From the NCBI GenBank assembly GCA_041689995.1, contig JBDNFD010000031.1, forward strand, positions 1 to 23,852: a DNA stretch of 23,852 nt, given 5' to 3'. The notes below the pieces were generated by a model. The model searched no databases. It was given only the letters and a program-made list of their open reading frames with translations, and was not told where the DNA came from. Source of the stretch: DASSWG01 sp041689995. Its GTDB lineage: Bacteria; Bacteroidota; Bacteroidia; Flavobacteriales; Flavobacteriaceae. The stretch's first letter is position 1. Every line of letters begins with the position of its first letter. The position numbers and the translations under genes were made by a program. Below, one piece after another: positions 1-7,620 of this stretch.

Positions 1-54
1 ATGTGGGCATTCAAAGATTCGGGTATCATTAGGGTAGGAAAAAGGTATGAGTGA
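1..54 (+). CDS. Possible 3' end of a gene entering from the left edge
   Basis: Frame 1 is open from the first base to a TGA at 52-54, giving 17 residues that end in GIIRVGKRYE. The ATG at base 1 is probably an internal codon, because the window simply begins there. The fragment is too short to assign to a family, and an open run of this length can occur by chance. If real, it is the C-terminus of a plus-strand gene converging on the secreted VCBS protein gene that ends at 282. Confidence 0.2.
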   Translation: MWAFKDSGIIRVGKRYE

Positions 55-281
55 GGTATGAAATGTTAAATACTACCGATTATTTTAATGTTTGTTCGGT
101 CTTATTTTGGTCGCTCGGTTTTTTTTTGCGTTGCCGCTAACATTAGTATATACGAACCTCACCGTAAAAACATTCGTATATATTCCATTTCTACGAAGGC
201 CCGTTTCCTTTTGTTTTGTCAAATGTAGCCTTTTCCATTAACATATCCAACGGGCTTTACAGATTGATTATTCAAACCAAC
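55..281. other. Intergenic region at left edge, weak terminator-like structure
   Basis: No gene is visible. ACCGA at 75-79 can pair with TCGGT at 96-100 or at 115-119, and the second copy runs into nine T residues (119-127). This could be a weak plus-strand terminator for whatever ends at 54. GCCCGTT (199-205) and AACGGGC (249-255) form a 7-bp inverted repeat with a long loop downstream of the minus-strand gene ending at 282. Both are weak structures. Confidence 0.25.
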
Positions 282-1883
282 TTAGTTCTTTAAAAATTTT
301 TGCGTACTAATATTTCCTTGGTTTTCGATCCGTAAAATATAGGATCCTGTGGGAAGTGAAGAAACATTTATCTTTCTCGAAAGGAGTTTATTGTTCATTA
401 CTTTTTTTCCTGTGCTTGTAAAAATCGTATAAATCAAGCCTTCGATGTCAGCCATTTCGGAAAGGTTCAATTCCCCAGAAGTGGGATTGGGATAAATGAT
501 TAAATTATTGACCAGATTTTTTGAGATGCTCAGACTCTCGCCTTCGGTAACCAATAGCGATTCATTGATTTCAGGATTTTCCAAAACATCTATAATTCCA
601 GAAGGCCAATAAATCACCACGCTGGTAATAGCAGTGTCGGTGCCAATACCGAAGTGGGTGTTCAGCGTGCTCATAAACCGGAATCCTTCCCCGCTTCGAA
701 CATCGCGTATTTGGGTTCCTGAAGCGGTGGTTGTTTCAACGCGCGCGCCTATTCCATTAATGTTGCTTTCTGTTCCGATCAAATTCAGCGAGAACCAATT
801 ATTATCATTCGCATCGTTCCAATAAATATCGCCGTTACTGAAAGAATCGATAAATCCGTCGTGGTTCAAATCGCCAAAAGAACCGTTGTCGTACCACAAA
901 ATATTATAGGAAATGTTTGGGAAGGTCAAGTCGCCATTTCCCCATAAAATATTTCCGTTGGAAGCAATATCCAAATTCCCGTCGTTGTCAAAATCATAGA
1001 CTGCGTTTTCTATCCCGGTTTCTGTCAAAGCCAAAATGCCCGAACTTGCACTGACATCGGTAAATGTTTCGTCACCATTGTTTCGCATCAGTTTATGCGG
1101 ACCGGTGCTGGCGCCCACAAAAACGTCCATATCGCCATCGTTATCATAATCGCCCCAAGCGGAAGACCAGGTTTGCATGGGATCGGCCAAATTTGTGCTT
1201 GTGCCCACTTCGGTATAAGTTCCGTCACCGTTGTTGCGGAACATTTGGTCTGTCCGGCGTTCCTCGGAGCCGCCACATTTGGCAATAAATAGATCGAGAT
1301 TCCGGTCGTTGTTATAATCGACCCAAACGGAGCCGTAATTGCCGCCACTTGGGAAATCACCCAATCCGCCTTGTTGAAAAATCAAATTTCCATTGCCATC
1401 GTTTATATAATATACATTGGGTTCGATATCATGGCAAACAAACGCGTCGAGATACCCGTCATTATTGATGTCTACAAAATTAGACCGCTGGCAGAAAACA
1501 TAATTGTTCCCAGAAATCTCGGTGAATCCCGTTCCATTTGCATTCGCTTTCATAAAGGTTACGCCACCAGATCCCGCGTAGAGCAGATCATTATATCCAT
1601 TGGCATCAAAATCGCCCGCGGCCAAGCTCCACGACGGCGTATAATCGGCATTGGAGGTAGTGATGTTCACTTCGGAAAAATGCGATGCAGAAGAAGCTCC
1701 TTCCTGATAAAAAATATTGATATTGTTGCTATTAATAGAAACGATATCATCCAGAAAATCACCATTCATATCAACAATGGCACGGTTGGTTCCGTTTGTT
1801 TGCAAATATTCGGTCGTAAATTGAACTTGGGCCTGCAGTACGGCACAAAATGTCAATGCGGTCAAAAACATAATTTTTTTCAT
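282..1883 (-). CDS. T9SS-secreted VCBS/FG-GAP repeat protein with ASPIC/UnbV domain (CRTAC1-like)
   Basis: A 533-residue secreted protein. Residues 1-18 form a Sec signal peptide with a likely cut after A18. Seven DxDxDG-type calcium loops lie near residues 38, 91, 138, 189, 245, 297 and 338, as in VCBS/FG-GAP beta-propellers. Residues about 378-445 match the ASPIC/UnbV domain of CRTAC1-like proteins (NGIGARVE, SGEGF, YWPSG). Residues about 461-533 form a type IX sorting domain with the typical YPNPTSG start and a PTGSYILRI strand near the end. It is therefore probably exported through T9SS and either released or attached to the surface. Its gene starts 20 nt after the stop of the upstream cytochrome gene, so the two are likely co-transcribed. 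Ligand and role are unknown; CRTAC1 homologues are extracellular calcium-binding proteins. Confidence 0.88.
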   Translation of the reverse strand: MKKIMFLTALTFCAVLQAQVQFTTEYLQTNGTNRAIVDMNGDFLDDIVSINSNNINIFYQEGASSASHFSEVNITTSNADYTPSWSLAAGDFDANGYNDLLYAGSGGVTFMKANANGTGFTEISGNNYVFCQRSNFVDINNDGYLDAFVCHDIEPNVYYINDGNGNLIFQQGGLGDFPSGGNYGSVWVDYNNDRNLDLFIAKCGGSEERRTDQMFRNNGDGTYTEVGTSTNLADPMQTWSSAWGDYDNDGDMDVFVGASTGPHKLMRNNGDETFTDVSASSGILALTETGIENAVYDFDNDGNLDIASNGNILWGNGDLTFPNISYNILWYDNGSFGDLNHDGFIDSFSNGDIYWNDANDNNWFSLNLIGTESNINGIGARVETTTASGTQIRDVRSGEGFRFMSTLNTHFGIGTDTAITSVVIYWPSGIIDVLENPEINESLLVTEGESLSISKNLVNNLIIYPNPTSGELNLSEMADIEGLIYTIFTSTGKKVMNNKLLSRKINVSSLPTGSYILRIENQGNISTQKFLKN

Positions 1884-1903
1884 AATTTTTGGTTTTAGGG
1901 TTA

Positions 1904-3271
1904 TTATTCACATTCGGTGGTCAACGAATTGATATATTCTTCCACCATCGCAACTCCTTTTTCATCTACTAGATTTCGGCCTAATAGCGGCATTTTATAT
2001 TGATCTAAAGTTGTGTTCATTCGGAAATGTAGCACAGAATTTTCGTAATCGTTTGGCACCACAATTTTGGTGTAAGGCGGAATCTGTGTGTCGGGAACCA
2101 CACAAACGCCCATATTGGTTTCATCGCCACTATCATGAAAAGACAACCGCAACGCCCTGTAATCGCAATGACCTGTGGCCGAATGGCAATGGGCACAATT
2201 AATATCGACATAACTACGCATCCTTAGATTGATATCTTGCGATGGATCGTCCCAAGGCACCACCGTTTGGATAGAACCGGGAACGGTATTTTTCAAATAG
2301 CCGAATTCCACTAACTTTTGAAGTTGGTTTTTTGATCCTTCGGGATAAGAAAAATCGGAATTCAGGTTTTGTGGTTTCAGCGCAATTGGAATGGCAATTT
2401 CCGAAGATTTATGACAGGTGAAACATTCGCTGTGGGACGGAATTCGATAATTCGAACTTTTTGGTTCCCCATTTTGTAGCCAATTTATTTGGGTATAACT
2501 TCCCTGTAAATCCAAAAATGCTTCGGTTTGGTCATCGTTCCAAACATATTCCGCAAAAATCCATTCGGTTTCTTTTTTGATGAGCAAACGCGTTTCGATA
2601 ATACGTTTCACATTTCCCGGTTGCACATTTTCATAATAGAAATTTTTGATCAAAGCCGTTCCGACAGGAAAATCCAGGGATTCATAATCGTTCACATACA
2701 CGGCTTTTTCACCAACCGGCATCCAAATGAACCGCTTTTTCTTGGCATAATCCGTAAATAAAGAATTGATGGGTTCGTAAGGGAGCACGCCATAAACCGG
2801 ATTTTGGTCTGAAAGATTTTCATCAAAAAAATGGTATTCCGACAAGGTTTCATAAGGAACCGCGCCCAAATCCAAAACCACGGGTGAAACTTCTAAAACG
2901 CTAATGGTCACAATTCCCGTTGCACAAGATTTTTGGCTGGAATTGCAAATAGTATATTCGAAAATGTCTTCCCCTACGAATGTGGCGCTTGCCGTATAGG
3001 TCAAAACATCATCGGTGGGATCATTCGGGGTGTTATTTGGATCGCTTAGGGCAATAGATCCATTTTGGGAATTACCAATCGTAAGGATTCCGTCTGTTGG
3101 AACATTCAAATCATTCTGCAAAACCTTTATTTCCACGGAAGCATTTTGAAAAACTTGGCCGGTATCTGGATTGGCTTGAATTTCCAAAGGAATATAATCA
3201 TCCTTCGTTTGACAGGAAATTAGTGCTATTAAAACAAAAACAGGAAAAAATATACGCGATAAAAATCTCAT
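1904..3271 (-). CDS. SO2930-type diheme c-type cytochrome lipoprotein with Ig-like domain
   Basis: A 455-residue lipoprotein. The N-terminal hydrophobic segment ends in LISC, placing the lipidated Cys at residue 20. It is followed by QTKDD, which resembles the surface-export signal of Capnocytophaga lipoproteins. Residues about 30-127 look like a cadherin/Ig-like beta domain (NPDTGQVFQN start, VTISV end). The rest matches the SO2930/HNE_0200 family: two heme-binding motifs, CFTCH at 283-287 and CAHCH at 359-363, and a late KMPLLGR segment whose Met427 may be an axial ligand. Electron transfer outside the inner membrane is likely, but partners are unknown. A TAGTTTTG -7 element lies 22 nt upstream of the start. 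The downstream gene encodes the T9SS VCBS protein, which suggests a shared extracellular job. Confidence 0.85.
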   Translation of the reverse strand: MRFLSRIFFPVFVLIALISCQTKDDYIPLEIQANPDTGQVFQNASVEIKVLQNDLNVPTDGILTIGNSQNGSIALSDPNNTPNDPTDDVLTYTASATFVGEDIFEYTICNSSQKSCATGIVTISVLEVSPVVLDLGAVPYETLSEYHFFDENLSDQNPVYGVLPYEPINSLFTDYAKKKRFIWMPVGEKAVYVNDYESLDFPVGTALIKNFYYENVQPGNVKRIIETRLLIKKETEWIFAEYVWNDDQTEAFLDLQGSYTQINWLQNGEPKSSNYRIPSHSECFTCHKSSEIAIPIALKPQNLNSDFSYPEGSKNQLQKLVEFGYLKNTVPGSIQTVVPWDDPSQDINLRMRSYVDINCAHCHSATGHCDYRALRLSFHDSGDETNMGVCVVPDTQIPPYTKIVVPNDYENSVLHFRMNTTLDQYKMPLLGRNLVDEKGVAMVEEYINSLTTECE

Positions 3272-3293
3272 AAATGCTCTCTACTTTTACGAA

Positions 3294-3301
3294 CAAAACT
3301 A
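3294..3301 (-). promoter_or_regulatory. Bacteroidota -7 element of the cytochrome gene
   Basis: Read on the minus strand this is TAGTTTTG, a full match to the Bacteroidota -7 consensus TAnnTTTG, ending 22 nt before the ATG at 3271. No TTG was seen at the usual -33 distance, so only half of the promoter is supported. Confidence 0.4.
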
Positions 3302-3553
3302 TTTAACAAATAGAAAAAGAGTTGGTCAGGGTTAAAAATCTCATAAAAGTATACAAAATTTTCGAAATAATGTTTTTTTAGGAAATTGTTTTGAAGATTT
3401 TCTTATAAAATCAAAAATGGGTTTGGCAGAAAGGTTGTTTTCATTACAGAACAGGTTATTATTTCGCTGTAGAAAAGATCGCTGTTAATACAAATCCTCC
3501 TTGAAATTTTACTGTTTTTTGATAAAAGGGTTTTTACAAAAATCCAAACATTC

Positions 3554-3610
3554 GTCTGTCACTTCGACAAAATTTGAGAAGCCAAGGGTTTCGACCGCGC
3601 CCAACCTCAC
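3554..3610. repeat. Possible dispersed intergenic repeat (REP/BIME-like)
   Basis: The segment opens with GTCTGTCACTTCGAC and closes with a GTTTCGACCGCGCCCAACC stretch. On the minus strand this reads like the 'GCGCAGTCGAAACC ... GTCGAAGTGACAGAC' sequences I recall as recurring intergenic repeats in flavobacterial genomes. Its composition differs from the AT-rich surroundings. Only one copy is present in the window, so repetition is recalled and not demonstrated. Confidence 0.35.
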
Positions 3611-3670
3611 ATTTAGTTTTTAGAACATTTATTTAGGAAGCTGTTGGCTGAGGAATTAAAATTTAGTTTT

Positions 3671-5818
3671 TCAATCTATTTTCGGCAAATTTTCAAATCC
3701 CATATTATATAAGGTGAACGCAAAAATATCGGCATATTGTTCGATGATTTTGCTTACGGGAGTTCCGGCTCCGTGGCCGGCATTGGTTTCAATCCGAATT
3801 AAAACCGGATTATCACCTGCTTGTTTCGCCTGAAGTTCTGCGGCAAATTTGAATGAATGCGCGGGCACAACCCGGTCGTCATGATCACCAGTGGTAACCA
3901 ACGTCGCTGGATATTCCACTCCCTCTTTCACATTTTGAACGGGGGAATAGCCATATAAATAGTCGAACATTTCCTTACTATCATCAGAGGTTCCATAATC
4001 GTAAGACCAGCCTGCTCCAGAAGTGAATTTATGATAGCGCAACATATCCATAACTCCAACTGCTGGCAAGGCAACTTGCATTAAATCAGGTCGCTGGGTC
4101 ATTGTGGCACCAATTAGAAGTCCGCCGTTTGAACCGCCACGAATCGCGAGATAATCGCTGGAAGTGTACTTATTTTTGATCAGATATTCGGCTGCGGCAA
4201 TAAAATCATCAAAGACATTTTGTTTCTTCATTTTCGTTCCCGCATCGTGCCAATCTTTCCCATATTCCCCGCCACCGCGAATGTTGGGAACGGCATAAAT
4301 TCCTCCTTTTTCTAACCAAACCGCATTTGCAGTGCTGAAAGAAGGTGTTATACTAATATTGAACCCGCCATAAGCATATAAAATAGTTGGATTTTTTCCA
4401 TTCAATTCTGTGCCTTTTTTATAGGTGATAATCATGGGAATTCGTGTACCATCTTTCGAATTGTAAAATACCTGCTCGCTCACATAATCTTCGGAATTAA
4501 AATCGATTTTAGGACGGAAATACAATTCGGATGTCCCTTTTTCGATCTCATACTTATAAATACTTCCTGGAGTGATGTAATTCGTAAAGGAATAATACAA
4601 GTCTTTATCTTCCTTTTTGCCACCAAATCCGCCCGCAGAACCTATTCCAGGCAATGTTACTTCCCGGATGAAATTTCCTTCATAATCATATTGTTTCACT
4701 TTGGAAACCGCGTCCACCATATATTCCGCAAAGAAATATCCGCCAGCCGTTGCAGGGCTCAAAACATGTTTCGTTTCAGGAATAAAGTCCTCCCAATTTT
4801 TCGGTGTGGGATTGGAAGCGTCCACGGTTACGATTTTCCGGTTTGGGGCATTCTTGTTGGTAGCGATATATAATTTTGAACCCACATTATCGATCACATA
4901 ACTCTCGGTTTCTTCGTTATCGAGAATCGTGATCAATTTAGGATATTCTTTGGTGAGGTCCATCATAAATAATTTTCCACCGGAAGTCGTGTTGTTTGCC
5001 GAAATAAATAAATAGTGGTTATCTTCCGAAACATTTCCGCCAACGTATCGATGTTTTTGTGCTTCCGTTCCGCCAAAAATGACTTTGTCTTCGCTTTGCT
5101 TCGTTCCCAGTTTGTGGTAATACAATTTATGCTGATCTGTTTTTGCGGAAAGTGCACTTCCTTCTGGTTTATCATAACTTGAATAATAAAATCCGTCGTT
5201 GCTTTTCCATGAAAGTCCGCTGAATTTTATGTCAACCAAGGTGTCTTCAACAATTTCCCTGGCTTCGGCGCTCATCACCAATACTTTTCGCCAATCGCTT
5301 CCCCCAATGGAAATGCTGTATGCGCACATTTTTCCATTATCGGAATAACTTAGTTCACCCAAGGAAACCGTTCCGTCTTTTGAAAACGTGTTCGGATCTA
5401 AAAACACTTTTGCGGTTTCGGGATTTTCTTCGGTTTTGTACCTATATATTACATACTGATTTTGCAGGCCATCGTTTTTATAAAAATAGGTGAAATCGCC
5501 TTCCTTGAATGGTGCACCTATTTTCTCGTAATCCCAAAGGGCGGTCAAGCGTTGTTCCAAGGAATCACGAAATGGGATTTTGTTCAAATAGGCAAAAGTC
5601 AACTTGTTCTCGGCCGTTACCCATTTTTTGGTTTCTTCGCTGTGGTCATCTTCGAGCCAGCGATATGGATCTTTCACTTCGGTTCCAAAATAGGTATCCA
5701 CTTGATCAACTTTTTTTGTTTCAGGATAATCCAATGTGTTGGTATTTTCGGTTTTACGGCTCTCGGCGCAGGAGGAAATAATTCCTATCAAGAGAAAGCC
5801 TGAAATTATATTTTTCAT
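3671..5818 (-). CDS. Prolyl oligopeptidase family serine peptidase (S9A), lipoprotein
   Basis: A 715-residue peptidase that cleaves after proline in short peptides. The N-terminal segment ends in IISSC, suggesting lipid attachment at Cys17. The residues after it (AESRK) do not resemble a surface-export signal, so a periplasmic, membrane-anchored location is more likely. The N-terminal part shows the S9A start (YPETKKVDQVDTYFGTEVKDPYRWLEDD) followed by the seven-bladed propeller. The C-terminal hydrolase domain carries the triad: Ser563 in GGSNGG, Asp about 648 in GDHDDRVVP, and His682 in NAGHGAG. The length fits the family. A TTG-N17-TAACTTTA promoter candidate lies upstream, between this gene and asd, so it is probably transcribed on its own. 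Likely role: degrading peptides taken into the periplasm. Confidence 0.93.
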   Translation of the reverse strand: MKNIISGFLLIGIISSCAESRKTENTNTLDYPETKKVDQVDTYFGTEVKDPYRWLEDDHSEETKKWVTAENKLTFAYLNKIPFRDSLEQRLTALWDYEKIGAPFKEGDFTYFYKNDGLQNQYVIYRYKTEENPETAKVFLDPNTFSKDGTVSLGELSYSDNGKMCAYSISIGGSDWRKVLVMSAEAREIVEDTLVDIKFSGLSWKSNDGFYYSSYDKPEGSALSAKTDQHKLYYHKLGTKQSEDKVIFGGTEAQKHRYVGGNVSEDNHYLFISANNTTSGGKLFMMDLTKEYPKLITILDNEETESYVIDNVGSKLYIATNKNAPNRKIVTVDASNPTPKNWEDFIPETKHVLSPATAGGYFFAEYMVDAVSKVKQYDYEGNFIREVTLPGIGSAGGFGGKKEDKDLYYSFTNYITPGSIYKYEIEKGTSELYFRPKIDFNSEDYVSEQVFYNSKDGTRIPMIITYKKGTELNGKNPTILYAYGGFNISITPSFSTANAVWLEKGGIYAVPNIRGGGEYGKDWHDAGTKMKKQNVFDDFIAAAEYLIKNKYTSSDYLAIRGGSNGGLLIGATMTQRPDLMQVALPAVGVMDMLRYHKFTSGAGWSYDYGTSDDSKEMFDYLYGYSPVQNVKEGVEYPATLVTTGDHDDRVVPAHSFKFAAELQAKQAGDNPVLIRIETNAGHGAGTPVSKIIEQYADIFAFTLYNMGFENLPKID

Positions 5819-5843
5819 ATTTTGATGCTATTTTTGAAGGAAG

Positions 5844-5871
5844 TAAAGTTAGAAATAAATCAATACCGCAA
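5844..5871 (-). promoter_or_regulatory. Candidate promoter of the prolyl oligopeptidase gene
   Basis: On the minus strand a TTG (5871-5869) is followed after 17 nt by TAACTTTA (5851-5844), a 7 of 8 match to TAnnTTTG with normal spacing. It lies in the 61-nt gap downstream of asd and 25 nt before the ATG. Confidence 0.45.
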
Positions 5872-5879
5872 CACATAAA

Positions 5880-6899
5880 CTATTTTTTCAACAGGCTGCG
5901 CCAGTTTTTTTCCAAATCGTCTTTTTTTATCAGATATTCGGCAATTTGAATCGCATTTGTGGCGGCACCTTTTCGAAGATTATCGGCAACCACCCACATA
6001 TTCAGTGAATTGGGCTGCGAGAAATCCCTGCGGATCCTTCCCACAAAAACCTCATCTTTTCCTTGGGCATAAATCGGCATCGGATAAATGTTTACATCTA
6101 TATTATCCTTTAGCGAAATTCCTGGGAAATTATGCAAAATCCTTCGCACTTCCGAAAGTTCAAAATCTTTTTCGAAACTTACATTGATGGCTTCGCTATG
6201 TCCGCCCACAACTGGAATGCGCACCGCAGTTGCCGTCACTTCGACCGATGTATCCTCTAAAATTTTCTTGGTTTCATTCGATAATTTCATTTCTTCTTTC
6301 GTGTATCCGTTTTCCTCGAAAACATCGCAATGCGGAATGGCATTTTTATGGATCGGATAAGGATAAGCCATTTCACCCGATTTTTCTTGAAGTTCATTTT
6401 CAAGCTGTTGCACCGCTTTCACGCCGGTTCCGGTAATCGATTGATAGGTAGAAACGACCACTCGTTTTATGGTGTATTTTTTATGAAGTGGAAAAAGCGC
6501 CATCACCATTTGAATGGTGGAACAATTTGGGTTGGCGATAATCCGATCTTCGGAAGTGAGCGTTTTTCCATTTATTTCAGGAACGATCAGTTTTTTGGTG
6601 GGATCCATTCGCCATGCGGAAGAATTATCGATAACAAGCGTGCCATTTTCGGTAAATTTTGGAGCCCATTCCTTGGAAATTTCCCCTCCCGCAGAAAATA
6701 AAGCGATATTGGGTTTTTGTTCAACTGCTTCGGCAAGTCCAATAATTTTATAAGGAGTGTTTTTGAAAAAAACTTCTTTTCCCACCGACTTTTCTGAAGC
6801 AACCACGAGCAGTTCGGAAACGGGAAAATTACGCTCCGCCAAAACTTTCAACATCATTTGGCCCACCATTCCCGTGGCACCGACAATTGCAATTTTCAT
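5880..6899 (-). CDS. asd: Aspartate-semialdehyde dehydrogenase
   Basis: A 339-residue cytoplasmic enzyme that reduces aspartyl phosphate to aspartate semialdehyde with NADPH, the branch point to lysine/diaminopimelate, threonine and methionine. The N-terminal dinucleotide-binding motif GATGMVGQ is at residues 7-14. The catalytic Cys126 sits in NPNCSTIQ, and the acid/base His234 in GGHSEAI. Length and motif order match the family. It is separated from mscL by a terminator and has its own promoter elements (6951-6987). It also supplies diaminopimelate for peptidoglycan, so it is expected to be essential. Confidence 0.95.
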   Translation of the reverse strand: MKIAIVGATGMVGQMMLKVLAERNFPVSELLVVASEKSVGKEVFFKNTPYKIIGLAEAVEQKPNIALFSAGGEISKEWAPKFTENGTLVIDNSSAWRMDPTKKLIVPEINGKTLTSEDRIIANPNCSTIQMVMALFPLHKKYTIKRVVVSTYQSITGTGVKAVQQLENELQEKSGEMAYPYPIHKNAIPHCDVFEENGYTKEEMKLSNETKKILEDTSVEVTATAVRIPVVGGHSEAINVSFEKDFELSEVRRILHNFPGISLKDNIDVNIYPMPIYAQGKDEVFVGRIRRDFSQPNSLNMWVVADNLRKGAATNAIQIAEYLIKKDDLEKNWRSLLKK

Positions 6900-6950
6900 A
6901 TATTGATTTTATTGTTTTATATGGAATTCTGAGTAACGTTTCCAACCTTC

Positions 6951-6987
6951 CAAACTTAGAAAATAGTTCAACTTTTATACAAAGGTA
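6951..6987 (-). promoter_or_regulatory. Candidate promoter(s) of asd
   Basis: On the minus strand TAAGTTTG (6958-6951) fully matches TAnnTTTG and has a TTG 21 nt upstream (6982-6980). A second full match, TACCTTTG (6987-6980), overlaps that TTG, so two start points are possible. The asd ATG at 6899 is 51 nt downstream of the nearer element. Confidence 0.5.
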
Positions 6988-7070
6988 CGGCATACAAATA
7001 CATGAAGATCAGCTTGAAAATTTTATTGGGAATTTTCAAAGTGAATGCATCGATTTTTGCGGAAATCGGC

Positions 7071-7107
7071 AAAAAAAAACCATCGTAAAAAATAAAGGAT
7101 GGTTTTT
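7071..7107 (-). terminator. Rho-independent terminator downstream of mscL
   Basis: AAAAACCATC (7075-7084) and GATGGTTTTT (7098-7107) form a perfect 10-bp stem with a 13-nt loop. Read on the minus strand the stem is followed by nine T residues (7079-7071). It lies 19 nt after the mscL stop and isolates mscL from asd. Confidence 0.8.
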
Positions 7108-7126
7108 GGAAAGTGAAGGATGTTTT

Positions 7127-7549
7127 TTAGATGCTCTTTTTCTTCAGCTCGTCGCGAATTTCGGTGAGCAAAACTTCTTCCTTGGTTGGTCCAGAAGGGG
7201 CAGCCGCTTCTTCTTTTTTCTTGGTTTTTTCGTAATTCTTTAAAATAAAGTAAACTATAATACCAATAATAATAAAGTTGGTCAGTGCTTGGATTAAATT
7301 TCCGTAGGTGAGCACGGCGGCTTCAGCTTCCCGTGCCGCGTCGAGGCTTTCATAATTTACGCCATTGAGCGCAAAAAACTTTTGTGAAAAATCTGTTCCG
7401 CCGGTAAGCAATCCCGCGATGGGCATAATAATATCGTCAACCAGCGATTTTACAACCGTGTTAAGCGCGGTTCCAATAATCACAGCAGTTGCTAAGGAAA
7501 CAATATCCTTTTTGAACAGAAATGCTTTAAAATCTTTAATGAATCCCAT
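7127..7549 (-). CDS. mscL: Large-conductance mechanosensitive channel MscL
   Basis: A 140-residue inner-membrane channel that opens under membrane tension and releases solutes during hypo-osmotic shock. The N-terminal amphipathic segment and first membrane helix match the family closely (FKKDIVSLATAVIIGTA, residues 12-28, and the SLVDDIIMPIAGLLTGG segment at 35-51). The second helix spans about 83-103 and is followed by a charged cytoplasmic tail ending in a short helix (EEVLLTEIRDELKKK). Length is normal for MscL. It is flanked by its own terminator. A 7 of 8 match to the -7 element (TATCTTTA, 7584-7577) lies 27 nt upstream, without a matching -33 TTG. Confidence 0.95.
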   Translation of the reverse strand: MGFIKDFKAFLFKKDIVSLATAVIIGTALNTVVKSLVDDIIMPIAGLLTGGTDFSQKFFALNGVNYESLDAAREAEAAVLTYGNLIQALTNFIIIGIIVYFILKNYEKTKKKEEAAAPSGPTKEEVLLTEIRDELKKKSI

Positions 7550-7620
7550 TTTGTATGAAGTTTGGTTAATAGATTCTAAAGATAGGTTAAAATAACATAT
7601 GCTATTTCTGTCAAGAATTT

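Larger units (their letters stand above)
3272..3670. other. Intergenic region of 399 nt
   Basis: No gene is supported. The right end of the region lies downstream of the prolyl oligopeptidase gene and the left end carries the promoter of the cytochrome gene. The region also contains a second copy of the 14-mer that spans the cytochrome start codon (3334-3347) and a dispersed-repeat-like segment at 3554-3610. The longest small ATG reading frame seen, at 3418 on the plus strand, is 23 codons and has no supporting features. Confidence 0.6.

Noticed and set aside
1371..1898. 175-codon plus-strand open frame
   Set aside because: It is antisense to the VCBS/ASPIC gene and follows its repeat structure. 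There is no domain, promoter or start signal.
3418..3489. 23-codon plus-strand reading frame in the 3272-3670 gap
   Set aside because: It is very short and has no promoter, no family motif and no neighbour linkage.
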